A stretch of 64,000 bases of DNA. It comes from Paraspadella gotoi (taxonomy: Eukaryota; Chaetognatha). The stretch spans positions 28,495,280 through 28,559,279 of the forward strand of contig CM119263.1 in the NCBI GenBank assembly GCA_051294375.1. Direction: 5' to 3'. This document shows positions 12,480 through 24,153 of this stretch, piece after piece; positions within the stretch are counted from its first letter, which is position 1, and each line of letters opens with the position of its first letter. The translations under genes and the position numbers were made by a program. The notes beneath the pieces are model-generated. The model was given only the letters and a program-made list of their open reading frames with translations. It did no database searches and had not been told where the DNA came from.

Positions 12480-14640
12480 GTAAAAGTTTCTGTTTTCCAA
12501 TAATTTTATAAAAGTTTCTGTCAGTTTTGTTTTAAATTCGATTCTGTATTTTTTTTTCAACAAACTTCATCGTCGACTTCGTTTTGAATCGACAAAAAAG
12601 TCATCGCTTTAACGACTTCCGTTTTTGGCGCCACGCCCATCGATCAACGCCTCGACGCGTAGAGGACGAAGCGGCGTCGCCAGGAAAGAAACGACGCCGC
12701 GATGGAATTCGACGCCGGTTTGTAAAGCGGAGTCGCGACGAAACACTTAACTCCAAAGCTTTTATGGCATTGTGCTTTTACGTATACCTTTGTTGTTTGT
12801 TTGTAAAACTTAAGTAAATAATCTTAATTTCTTTCCGTCTGGTGTCAAACTTTTTCGTCTTATTACTAATATAAGCTTTGATAAGAGCGCCCTCTTAGCG
12901 TCAATAGAGTTCCACACTCTTCGCGCCAATTCCCTCTCAACTCAGCGTCATTTCCATCGACAAAACTCTGAGCCAACTCCTCGCGTCAATTCGTCACGTG
13001 ATCTTCGCGCGCGATATTCTGCGCCTCACGTGACCTCACGCCAGTTTCGCGTGAAGTTGTGACGCGGCTTTTCTCTCTCTCTCTNNNNNNNNNNNNNNNN
13101 NNNNNNNNNNNNNNNNNNNNNNNNNNNNNNNNNNNNNNNNNNNNNNNNNNNNNNNNNNNNNNNNNNNNNNNNNNNNNNNNNNNNNNNNNNNNNNNNNNNN
13201 NNNNNNNNNNNNNNNNNNNNNNNNNNNNNNNNNNNNNNNNNNNNNNNNNNNNNNNNNNNNNNNNNNNNNNNNNNNNNNNNNNNNNNNNNNCGACGACGAC
13301 GAAGACGACGACGACGACGAAGACGACGACTAAGAGAACGCTCAAGACGACGACGACGAAGACGCCGACGAGAAATCCACTTCAAAAGACGTTTTTTTGT
13401 CCCACGAACGCGAGCGTCATTCGCCCGGGAACGAAAAACTCTTGTTTCTGTTGTTTTTTTTTGTTTTTTTTGTTTTTTTGCTATAATGTTAACTATTAAT
13501 ATACTTATAAATTCTCCTACTTCTTTCTTCATTAATTTCAATTTTTCAGAACATTGGGTATGTTTTTATTTGAACTATTAAAAATTTTCTTTAAACGATA
13601 AAGCAATGAAATATGAACATCAACGTCTTCACCGAATTTTTTTTCTTCGCCTCTTTCATCTTCACAACTTCACTTTTTTTCCCATCGTGAATTTTTTTTC
13701 TCCTTCCGCGTTTGTGATTTTCATTCCGTCCACTGGACCATTTCTACTTCTTCTCCATTACGTAAATGATGTGAGGCAAATGATTTCCATGCCCCATCTC
13801 CGTCTCTATCTTCGCCCCTCTCGCTCTCCATTCCGCTTCCATAAAAGAAAAGAAAAAAATGAATGTTCCTCCGATCGCGCCAACTTTTTATGAGAGGGCG
13901 TTCCCACGATTTAACCAAATTGAAGAAACATTAACCGAGAACAGATATTGTTTTATATTCGAAATTAATTGTAGAGAAAACTTTTCAACTTTTCAATTTC
14001 TTTGGAGTTTATGGTTAGATTATGGACTTAATATTACGAAAGAATACTATCCATGTAAATTAAAATACCAAAAACAAATTCTTTCCTTATATTGCTTTAT
14101 ATTGCTCTGTCAAATTTAGTTTTAAAATCTACAGTAGTTTAAATATAAAATATCGCTTTGAATTTACAAAGGAAAAAAAAATGTTTTCTTTTATTTTTAA
14201 ACATAAAAAACTTTAAACATAAAAAATAATTTAAATACTAAAAAGAGCCTCTTTTTACATAAAACTCAGCCAACTTTAAACTAACCAGTAAATTCTTTTC
14301 AAAAAAAGTTTTCTTTTTCCAAACACAGACAGACTCTTAAAAGGTTTTTTATCAAAAGAAAATGTTCTTTTGCCCCAAATTATTTTTTTTTCTTCGCGCC
14401 TTCTCGTCGTCTCCCTTTTTAATATTACTTTTTTAATTATTTAAATTTCAAAGTGAAAAGAAAAGTCCTCCGCAAACCTATAATATATACAAAAAAAGGA
14501 CAAGATCTCCAACATGTCTGTAATGAGACGCTTCAGTGAGAAGTTTCGGGGATTTAAAATTTTCTTATTCTTCTTTTTTTGTTCCAAATTGTCTTTACGC
14601 TTTCTTTCTCTTCTTTTTTCCACTCTCTAAACCTCCCTTA
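12480..14640. other. Intergenic stretch, no gene seen
   Basis: 12,560-12,740 and 12,890-13,070 are CpG-containing unique DNA; 13,291-13,400 is CGA-repeat; the rest is AT-rich. No splice-compatible coding pattern recognised. Confidence 0.5.
13085..13290. other. Assembly gap (206 N) between (CT)n and (CGA)n
   Basis: Left edge CT repeat, right edge CGACGA repeat. Confidence 0.95.
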
Positions 14641-14737
14641 CTCTCTCGTCATACGTAAACTATTTTTCTAAACTTTCTCCTTCTCCTTTCCCCATTCCAT
14701 GTTCCCTTTTCCCTTTTTAATTGCGCCGCGAGTACTC

Positions 14738-14795
14738 ACGGTCGGTCGGTCTGTCGGTCGGTCCATTGGTATGTCTGTCCGTCGGTTTGTCTCAC
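14738..14795. repeat. Degenerate (GGTC)n / (GTCT)n tetranucleotide repeat
   Basis: Runs of CGGTCGGTCGGTCTGTC-type units between pyrimidine-rich tracts. Confidence 0.8.
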
Positions 14796-14911
14796 TTAGG
14801 TTAAAAATACATATAATTTTCATTTTCCTTTTCCCTTTCCCCCTTTCCGCTTTTTTCTTTCCCTTTTTTCTTTCCCCTTCATCCCTTTTCATTTTCTTTT
14901 TTCCTTTCCTA

Positions 14912-14947
<36 letters not shown>

Positions 14948-15079
14948 NNNNNNNNNNNNNNNNNNNNNNNNNNNNNNNNNNNNNNNNNNNNNNNNNNNNN
15001 NNNNNNNNNNNNNNNNNNNNNNNNNNNNNNNNNNNNNNNNNNNNNNNNNNNNNNNNNNNNNNNNNNNNNNNNNNNNNNN
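14948..15079. other. Assembly gap (132 N) inside (CT)n
   Basis: CT repeat on both sides. Confidence 0.95.
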
Positions 15080-15408
15080 CTCTCTCTCTCTCCCCCTCGA
15101 GCCTTTTCTCGCGAATTTCAATTTCACACTGTGTTGTTACTCACTCCTTTTATTTCTCACTTTTTAACTTTTTATCCAGCGCCATTTTTTTTGCCTGCAT
15201 CACGTCTCTCTCTCTCTCGCTCGCTCTCACTCTATCTCACTCTCCCACTCGCTCTCTCTCCGCGTCATTATCTCTTTCACTCTCTCTCCATCCCTCCCTC
15301 TTTCCCCTATTCTCCTTCGATTCTCGATGTCTGACTCTCTCTCTCTTTCTCTCTCTAATTTCTCTTCAATGTTTACTCACTCGAATCTTCTGGCCGCGTA
15401 CTTATTCC

Positions 15409-15409
<1 letters not shown>

Positions 15410-15487
<78 letters not shown>
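15410..15487. repeat. (CT)n microsatellite
   Basis: About 78 bases of perfect TC repeat. Confidence 0.95.
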
Positions 15488-15490
<3 letters not shown>

Positions 15491-16075
15491 TGTTTTGTTC
15501 CCGCTTTGGGCGATACCTAATTATCAAATCCCAGTGTGAGCTACGAATCCCATCGCAGGAAATCATTATTTCTCGTCGTCCCTCTCTTTTAGTTTCACCC
15601 AGTTTCACTTCACTTCACCTCTATTATCCTTTTTTAAATCACATCTCGTTTCATTTATTCCCCCTTCACTTTTCTATTAACTTCTCTATTTAACTTAGTT
15701 TTTCATCTCCCTTTGGTTATCTATTAAATTCTCCTTAGATGTATGGTTCATGCTTATTGTTTAAACTTACCAATATCGTACTTGTTTTTCGTAAAGATCC
15801 CTTTATTCCCGAACGTTAACTTACTTTTTCATCCCCAAATCTTTACCACTCTGCTGCTGCATGTGTAAAGGCCAAAACGAGACTTCTCTTCAGTTTGGAA
15901 ACCGACTTATCTATCTGACACTTTACCTCTTTTCTTGCCTCTTTAGCTAAACGAATCATCCTCCCATTGCAGAGCTTCGCTTCCACCTGAATTTTCATGG
16001 AATTTTTATATACATTTATGTTTTTATATACATTTACAACTTAAATCTTAACTTGCTTTATAAAATTTTCCATTA

Positions 16076-16268
16076 AATAAAATTGGTTCAACCATTATAC
16101 AAATTATCCATTCATTTAATAAATAAGCTATCTTGCCCCGGACTTTAGACGGGTTTTGGAAGTTTAAGGCCTCAATCACTCTTACAAGATTATTATTATT
16201 ATCTTATCAGGTCCCTGCATGCTTTAAATCAAGATTCTCTCACAGTCTCGTTTATTCACTGATTTTTC
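16076..16268 (+). mobile_element. Dispersed repeat family, copy 2
   Basis: As copy 1, and extends further to CCCTGCATGCTTTAAATC and CTCTCACAGTCTCGTTTATT. No coding capacity. Confidence 0.65.
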
Positions 16269-16399
16269 TATCAACGAAGTGGTACCTACCTACCTACCTA
16301 TATATATTTCATTTATCTTATCTAAATTCTTTGATAGTTCATTTTTCGATCCTGCTTCCAACTTCTCTTTTACCTGGAGGTCTTTTTATAAAATCAGGC

Positions 16400-17650
16400 A
16401 GTGTACCATGTCTCATCTCCATCCTCACCCATGATCGGCTCACTTATCTTTCTCCATCTCTCACCGCCAATCTTTTAACTTCAATCCCCTCAAAGACCAT
16501 CCCCTCTCCATACGCCTCACGTCCCCATCCTCAAGTCCAAGGCCATCACCCAGATCCTCACCAGCCATCCCACTCCATTCCTCTGACCCCAATCTTTACT
16601 CAACCTCAACTCCATTCCTCACTCCATCCTCACATCCATTCCTTTCACCCCATCCTCACCCCATCTCTTACTCCAATCCCTCACCCCATCTTTACTCAAT
16701 CCCACCTCGCCAATTCCTCTATCCATCCTCACTCCATCTCTCACATGCCATCACTCACACTTCCTTGCCCTCGACTCAATCCCCTCCCTCCGCAATTCAC
16801 TTACCATCCTCAACACCACGGGAGAAGCCGTTTTTCAACCAGGGGAGTAGAGGAGTGAGACGCGGCTCCCATCATTACTCAGATCCCACTCCATACGTCA
16901 CTTCCATCCTCACATCCAGCTCCTCACCCAGTCCTCAACTCAAGCCATCCTCACTCCGATCCATCCTCACAGCCCATCATTTAGAACTCCATCCTCACTC
17001 CATCCTCCAACCACTCTCTTCCATCCTCTTCGTCTTCCCGCATCTCCGCTTCCATCCTATCTCTATCTCCATCCGCTCAACTTACTCCATCCTCAGTCTC
17101 TCATTCGCTCACTCATCCTCCTGATCATCCTCCAAATCCTCAATCCTCCCATCCTCAACTCTGCACATTCCTCACTCCATCCTCTTCACTGGCATCCTCA
17201 CTACCATCCTTACTCCAATCCTCACGACTGTCCGGATTCGCTCACCTCTTCGCAGATCCTCACCGTCAGCATGCCCATCTTTAACCCCATCTCAACCCCG
17301 ACCGCATCTCACTCCATTCTTCACTCTATTGACTTTTCCATCCAACCTTCTACCNNNNNNNNNNNNNNNNNNNNNNNNNTTACTTTTTCCATCACTCACG
17401 TTCAGTAATCCTCTCTTCCAATCCGCTCACCCCTATCCTTTCACTCATCCGATCACTCCCTCCCTTCAAACCTGCCGTAACTTCCTCACTACATCATCCT
17501 CACCCATTCTCTTGATGCTCCATCCCTCACTCCATCTCTCACTGATCCCCATTCTTACACCCGATCCTCTACTTCCAATCCCTCTTCTCCCATCTCACTC
17601 CGAATCTCCTTCGCTATTTTTCACTCCATCCTTACCCCAGCCCAACCTCG
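16400..17650. repeat. Long degenerate CTCACTCCATCCTCA satellite
   Basis: About 1.25 kb of C/T-rich repeats of ACTCCATCCTC, interrupted by a 25-N gap. The purine-strand form recurs at 19,490-19,560 (GAGTGAGGATG units). Frames here are low-complexity Ser/Pro/His and not genes. Confidence 0.85.
17355..17379. other. 25-N gap in a C/T satellite
   Basis: Exactly 25 N within the 16,400-17,650 satellite. Confidence 0.95.
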
Positions 17651-19487
17651 TTATAAATATCTAACTATTATAGTCCCTCTCTCACCACGGCTGTATGAGG
17701 CAGTGTCTTCCTTCCACTTGTCTTTTTTTTTTTTTACTCTTTATTTTCTTACGTCTAACCTTTGCTTCCTAATTATTTCTGCATTTTAAGCTGTACGTAC
17801 ACGGAGTATAGAATATACATTTTCCTCGACCGATCATGTTGTTCCCAGTTTAATTGTATTCCTCAGCCCTTTACGAGTCCTTCGTCGTGAAATATACGCT
17901 ATTACCCACTGTTAGCTCGGAGCTGTCTCCTCTCTCATCTCTCTCTCTTCTCATCTCTCATTCCTCTCTCTCTCTCTCCTCTCTCCTCTTCTCTCTCTCT
18001 CTCTCTCTCTTCACGCCTCCCTTTTACATTTCCTCTCTCTCTCTAGTCTGCTCTCTTTATACCTTTCTCTCTCCCCTTCTCTCTTCATTGCTGCTAGTAA
18101 TTCTTATTTTTATTTTTGTCTGATTTTTTTCTACGAACCTCTATACGCTTATACAATAATATCAGATTGGCGCACCGTATACTGTGGTCTGTTTATATAC
18201 GCTTACTGGGAGCGTATCTAATGATTCACTCCATCAGGAGTGTTGTTTCTGTGCGTTTGCCATTTACGTGCGCAGGCGGGTCTTCAAGATTGCTCATCGC
18301 GCTGCAACATAATGTGTGTGATACATGTGATAATGCTTGTTTTCCCACTGTCGGCCATCAAATGACAGAAGGTAGTATGATGTGCCAGATTACGTGTTGA
18401 CGACACTTACTACTGAGCTCGTGAAATAGTAAGGAAAGTCTGATACTCAGCAAACCCGTCGCAAGATTTTGAATAAAATTATCATTGTAATTGCGGGAAA
18501 AAAAAAAACACAAATACTACAAAATTCAGTCGAACTTCTGTTTTTAATAGTATCACGTTCGCGCTCAGAAAGAAAAAAACGACAAATTGACATTCGAAAT
18601 AACAATAACAACAACGACGACGACTCCAACGACGACAACAACACGACATAGTGAAGCACAAATAGCGGAAAGAGAGAGAGAGAGAAAAAAAGAGGGAATA
18701 ATCCAATTTTTTATTCTCCTTTTTTCACGCGAATGATAAATAGCGAAGGCAACGATTTTTCACGTGGCCTTGAATTTTAAATCTTAACAACTTTTTTTTT
18801 TTCGTCCTCGCTTGGACGGAAATTTTTTTTTTTGTCCTTTAACTCCGTTGTCTGTAAGGATGCATGTACGGATTGGATGCGAGATTGGAGAATGGAGATT
18901 GAGAATGTGAGCAATGAGGGCAATAGTTAGAAATATTAGCATGAATGTAGGAGAGAGAGAGGAGAGATGAGAGACGAGAGAGAGAGCATCGATCCTCAAA
19001 AGAGAGAGTGAGAGAGAGAAAGGAGGAAAGAGAGAGAGGACAGTAGATTACCCCTCCAAAAAAACGAGAGGGAATAACGATGAGATAGAGATTGACAGTA
19101 AGGATCGGGAGAGAGACCGCAGAATCGTGTGAGACAGAGACGAGAGAGAGACAGGGAAGAGAGAGAGAGAGAGAGAGAGAAAGAGAAGAGAGACAGTAGC
19201 CTTCTCGCCCTCTCACAAAAAAAACGTGATATAAGTAGTGACGAGAAAATGAGAGAGAGAGAGACCTCCAGATAAAAAAACTCGTCAGGAGTTACATTCA
19301 GACGAACATCAAAAAGAAGCGATCGGACACGAAGCGTGGGAAGCGCGGGATTGTGTGGGGGGGGCGGCAGGGGGGAGGCAAGGGGGGAATGACAGGGAGG
19401 AGGACAGGGGAAGGCAGGGGACGGAGGACAGATTGAGGGTATGTGGACGTGGAACCGGGTCGTTAGAGCCAGTTGGGAGGCCACACT

Positions 19488-19562
19488 GTGAGTGAGGATG
19501 GAGTGAGGATGGAGTGAGGATGGAGTGAGAATGAAGTGAGGATGGAGTAAGGGTGAGGTGTA
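19488..19562. repeat. GAGTGAGGATG tandem repeat
   Basis: About six 11-base units, reverse complement of the 16,400-17,650 satellite unit. Confidence 0.8.
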
Positions 19563-19928
19563 GTGAAGGATAAAGAGAAAGATAGTGAAGATAAAATGTA
19601 GAAATATAGTAATATAGACTAAAGAAGATAATGAAAACATACGGATAGAAAGATGGAAAAGATAGAGAGACCGAAAGATTGCAAGAAAAAAAGAAAATGT
19701 ATAAAAGGGAGATGCAACGAATTGAGACGCACAGATGCAGATCTGAAACATAAAGGGAAAAAAAACGGGAGCGAATAAGAAATGAAAAATGTCGGCGTCG
19801 GTGGCGGCTGACGGCAGAGATGGCGGCTGCGGCGGCTGCGGCGGCGGCGGCGGCGACGACAGCAGACATCTTCGCTTCGACTCGTTTGACTTTGAAGGGC
19901 GAAAGATGGTTGCGATCTCAGAGGACGG

Positions 19929-19931
<3 letters not shown>

Positions 19932-20015
<84 letters not shown>
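19932..20015. repeat. (GA)n microsatellite beside a GCG tract
   Basis: About 42 GA units, directly after a GCG/GCC-rich stretch (19,790-19,870) that reads as polyalanine or polyglycine. Confidence 0.95.
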
Positions 20016-20017
<2 letters not shown>

Positions 20018-20634
20018 TTTCCTTCAAACTAAGCGACGGGGTGATCCGTGATTTGTGAAAACGAAAGACGTTCACTAATTTACTCAATCACTGGGGCCAC
20101 AGTGTGTCAGTGGGGATAACTAGCAGTCGCACTCACCTTTACCTAGCCTCTATATATGCTTCCGTGAACTTCCTCTTTCTTACTCAACTACAAATTAAGA
20201 TCATTCAATTAATATAATTATTACTTAGCGTTTTGTTTCTTTTTAATATCGAGTTTTTCTCCGCACAATAAACTTCCTGGCTACTTTTCACATTGCTTTG
20301 CTTCCCTAAATCTCTCCTAATCTAACAAGATTAAATCTTTTCCCACCAAATCTCTCCTAATCTAATTAGATTAAATCTTTCCCACCGAATAATCTGCTTC
20401 GCATCGATTTCTGTTCATTTGCTTTTTTTCTCCAAAGAATTTTCGGTTTCTCTTTTCTCGCTTTTTTTATTAGTTCCGCATCCCCCTCTTTTATTTTGGG
20501 GGGAGGCTCGGGGGGTAAAGTGGGCCTCGGGGGTGTTAGGGGGGGAGCGGAAATCTTAGAGCCTTCAATTTATTCCTCCCGTTTTCATTCTTTCCTGAAA
20601 ACTCCCGCTTTTCCGGTGAGATTTCCACTTGGCA

Positions 20635-20639
<5 letters not shown>

Positions 20640-20716
<77 letters not shown>
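20640..20716. repeat. (CT)n microsatellite
   Basis: About 38 perfect units followed by pyrimidine-rich DNA. Confidence 0.95.
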
Positions 20717-20719
<3 letters not shown>

Positions 20720-20929
20720 CTCTATCATCCGCCTCCACTTTACATTTCCTCCCCATTTTTTTCTCGTTATCTTCTTCGGCCAATTATCTTTCCTTTTCTC
20801 TTTATCCTCTTTTCTCTCTCTTTCCTTCTCCGCCTTCCTCCTTCATTTCCTCCTCCTCCTCCTCTTCCCCCTCCTTCCTCATCACTGATTCGCTTCAAGT
20901 TTTCGCGCGTCGCCTTGTCTTTGGCTTTT

Positions 20930-21420
20930 TTGTCGTCGTCGTCGTCGTCGTCGTCGTCTTTTTCATTGATATCAATTTTTTTAATCTTCATCATCGTCTT
21001 CGAAACTTTTTCCTCGACGTCGTCTTTGTTATCGTCGTCGTCATCGTCGTCATCCTCTTTGTCAACGTAACAGTCATGTTCTTCATCGTCATCGTCTTCG
21101 TCTTCCTCGTCCTTTTTATTGATCTAATATTTTTTACTTAACATCATCATCGCAACTTTATCAATATCGTCATCGTTGCGACATCTCTGTCATCGTCAAA
21201 ATCATTTTTTAACGTCGTCATCATCATCATTATCATCATCATCACTTATGTTGTCATCTTTTTCCTTGATGTCGATTTTTTTTTATCTTCATCATTTTCT
21301 TAGCAACTTTTTCGTCATTGTCCTCGTCACTCTCGTCTTTGTCATCGACGTCATCGTCATCTTCATCATCTTCATCATCGTCATCATCATAGTCGTCTCC
21401 ATCGCCTTCAGCCTCGTTGA
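20930..21420. repeat. (GTC)n / (ATC)n trinucleotide-rich tract
   Basis: Clustered GTC and ATC runs over about 490 bases. Hydrophobic (plus) or acidic (minus) frames here are products of the repeat. Confidence 0.85.
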
Positions 21421-22369
21421 CCTCGTCCAATGTGTTTCGATTGTTTCTTGTCCTCGGCAACTTTGTTCTCATTGACCGTAATGTCCACTTTGTCCTCACC
21501 ATTTTCTCGTTCCATTTTCTCAATGCCTTTTTTTATAATATTTACTCAACAACCTTTCCTTTCTTATCATCGGTCCAATCTACTTTCTCTTATCTCCAAA
21601 ACTCTCTCTTTTTCCTTATATCATCCTTCTTTTCTTTTCCAGTTAGATTTCACTTTTCCTTTTTCTGAAATCCTTTCTTAATTCCTTCTTCCTAAGTTTT
21701 TCTCTCTACTTTTTCCTCGCTTTTTTCCTCTCAATTTTTTTCCTCCTGAAAAAACTTGTCATTTTGATATCTTTAAGTAAGTTACCTATGTGTTTTTAAG
21801 TATTCCCTGTTCAGCATGCTCTCCTCTTATTAGTTCCTATTCTGAACCATTGATCATCTGTTATCTTTGATAAGCTTTTTATCCTTTCTTCTCCCAACTT
21901 CCTTCTCATGTCTTCTCCCCACCATCTTCCAATCCATCTTCTCATGAAATTGTCATCGATCGAAAATCTCACCAAGAGATGACCTCGATTTTTTCTCACG
22001 AATTCCTCCCTTTCCTTCTTTCATTTCTTATTCCTAATTTCCCTACCTTTCATCACCTTCTTCCCCTCTTTCACTTCGTCTCTCTACTTCTTCTCTCCCT
22101 TTTTAATCCCCCCACTTTTCTTTCCCTTTTCAACTTTCTTCTGAAGTCCTTCATTTCCCTTCCCCTCCCCCCATTTCTCCATTCACCTCTTCCCCCTCTC
22201 CCCTCCCTCTTCCCCATCCTCCATTCCCCTTCCCCTCCACCCAACATCGATCCGATCTTTTTCCTTTCCCTCGACCGCCACCTTTTTTTCCCCGCCTTAT
22301 TTGAAATTCCCTTTTTTTCTTCCCCATCGGATTCCATCTTATTAAACGTCAGCGACGCGACAGGAATTG

Positions 22370-22500
22370 CGTTTTGCATTTGCACCCGCCTCGGCACCTG
22401 CAACGACGTTTGACCCTTTTTCTCGCCTCAGCAACTGGATCGGGTTCGACCTCGGCACCTGTCGCTAAACCTGATCCCTTTTCTGACCCAAGCATCTCCA
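22370..22500. repeat. Two-copy degenerate repeat of about 70 bp
   Basis: CGCCTCGGCACCTG and GACCTCGGCACCTG each lead into a similar CTGATCCCTTTTCTGACCC-type tail. GC-richer than its flanks. No gene recognised. Confidence 0.5.
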
Positions 22501-22559
22501 CCAACAGATAACCTTTCAGATACTGTGGCACCTTTTCTCTTGGTAATTCAATTAGCATC

Positions 22560-23600
22560 TGTTCTCGATCACAAAACGCCGAGAAGCCATAGCGGCTTTA
22601 CCCTATCTTTTACTTTAAAACATTACTGGGTAGTGGGTACCTACTATGATTTGTACTTTTTGCAGTCAAACTTTTTATCTCTTCAACAATTTGTTCTGTA
22701 CTTAGTGTTAGTGTTAGTGTTAGTGCTTTCTTTTTTAACTATTGTGTGAAAAAGAACAAATATTGGGTAAAACCTATTATAATTACAAAACTTTTTTAGT
22801 AACGCTATTTGCAGAAAATTGTTTATGAAAACTCGTAGAAGCTTATTTTCATACGGGAAGACGTTTCAATGATTTGAACATTAGTTAGAATGACAACATC
22901 ACGGGTAACCAGACTAAAAATTGACCTTAAAACAGGTGTTAGTTAAAATTGCGGTAGCCGACGAAATTCAAATTTTAATGGGAACAGCATTAAACTAATC
23001 CATTATAAGTATTAATTTTTGTGTTAAAATTTTGCAAAAATTAAAATTATTATATTGCTATATAAAGTCAAAATGTTTTTTTTAAATATTTTAGGTTTTT
23101 TAATTGATTCTGATAGAGATTAAAAAGTTAAGCAAAAAATGTTATTACAACTTATAAAAAAATTTATATTTTATTACTGAAAATTAGTAAAAACTATTAA
23201 AATTATCGGATGATGATGATCATGATAATTTTTTAAGGTTTTTCTTAATTTTGACCCACTTATCCTCAAAATATTGAAAAAAGAATTATACTTTGTGTAG
23301 ACAACTTTTTATAAGCTATCTGAATCTGTTTTTAAAAATTAAAATTTTCTAAACAAAATTTTGACATTTCCTATCTATAAATAAATATATAAAAAAGTAA
23401 TTCTAGCCATTTTCAAAAATTTTGGTCCATTGAAAGTTTTGTCAGAAATGTATGAAGTTTCATTTGGGAAGGTTCCCAAATCAAACTTCTGACCCACCCC
23501 ATTGACAAAGATTGGCCCTAGTAAAAGTTATATAAAAGTTAAAACCATCCAATGCTACATAATAAAAAACTTAATCAATTTTCGGTTGGAAAAGACTAAA
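22560..23600. other. AT-rich stretch 3' of the acyltransferase gene
   Basis: Unique AT-rich DNA, with a short GTTAGT repeat at about 22,703-22,724. No gene seen. Confidence 0.5.
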
Positions 23601-24153
23601 TTATGAAAGTCCTTCCCCTTTTGCAACCATTCCAAGCAGCTCCTTTACATTGGCAGCAAATACCCCGGCCCGCTGTTCCGAAATCACGTGGGTTTCAAAA
23701 GCAATCGACCAACATAGTTTTTCTCCGCAGGACATGGCCACATTCATCAGGCAACCCTCATGAGAATATGAAGCGGAAAAAGCAGAGTCGATTTCAAATA
23801 TTTGTTCAGCCTCGTTCTCGATAAATGTACCAGTGTTGACTAATATATAATCGTAGGGGATTCCTTCGCGCAAAATCTTGTTTGGGTCTGGATTAGCGGC
23901 TTCTTGACGCCAGATCTCCGGTTGACCATTGTAGAGGTACTCCTCTGATCGCATAAAATCGCTTGCGGGTTGTTGGATAATCGATTCGTGAACGGCGTCG
24001 CTGATCGATTTGGCAAAAAACCAGAACGATTGCTTGAGCTCTGTCACTTTTGAACTCACGTTTCGTGACATGCTGGTGCTGCTGGAGTAGAGACCAAAAG
24101 CATCGGGAGGCATCGTCTTCTCTCCCAAATTGCGCAGGTTTTGAGAAAATTGT
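23601..24153 (-). CDS. Acyltransferase exon 5 (C-terminal subdomain, stop)
   Basis: Follows CTTTGCAG; the first base completes an Arg codon. Encodes the C-terminal subdomain, including SSKVTELKQSFWFFAKSISD and a strand pair around CLMNVAMSCGEKLCWSIAFE, ending GMVAKGEGLS and TAA. Confidence 0.88.

Noticed and set aside
16133-16858. 241-codon plus-strand Pro/Ser/His-rich frame
   Set aside because: It is the CTCACTCCATCC satellite; stops are rare because the repeat lacks them.
18116-18400. Cysteine-containing 94-codon frame (NVCDTCDNACFPTVGH)
   Set aside because: No family recognised, no clear splice signals or neighbouring exons; likely chance in unique DNA.
19789-19930. GCG-rich start of a gene (polyalanine/polyglycine frame)
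   Set aside because: Open in several frames because of the GCG repeat, runs into (GA)n, and has no recognisable continuation or splice partner.
18996-20087. 363-codon minus-strand frame
   Set aside because: Mostly Ser-Leu from (CT)n and Ser/Pro/His from the GAGTGAGGATG repeat; no coding signature.
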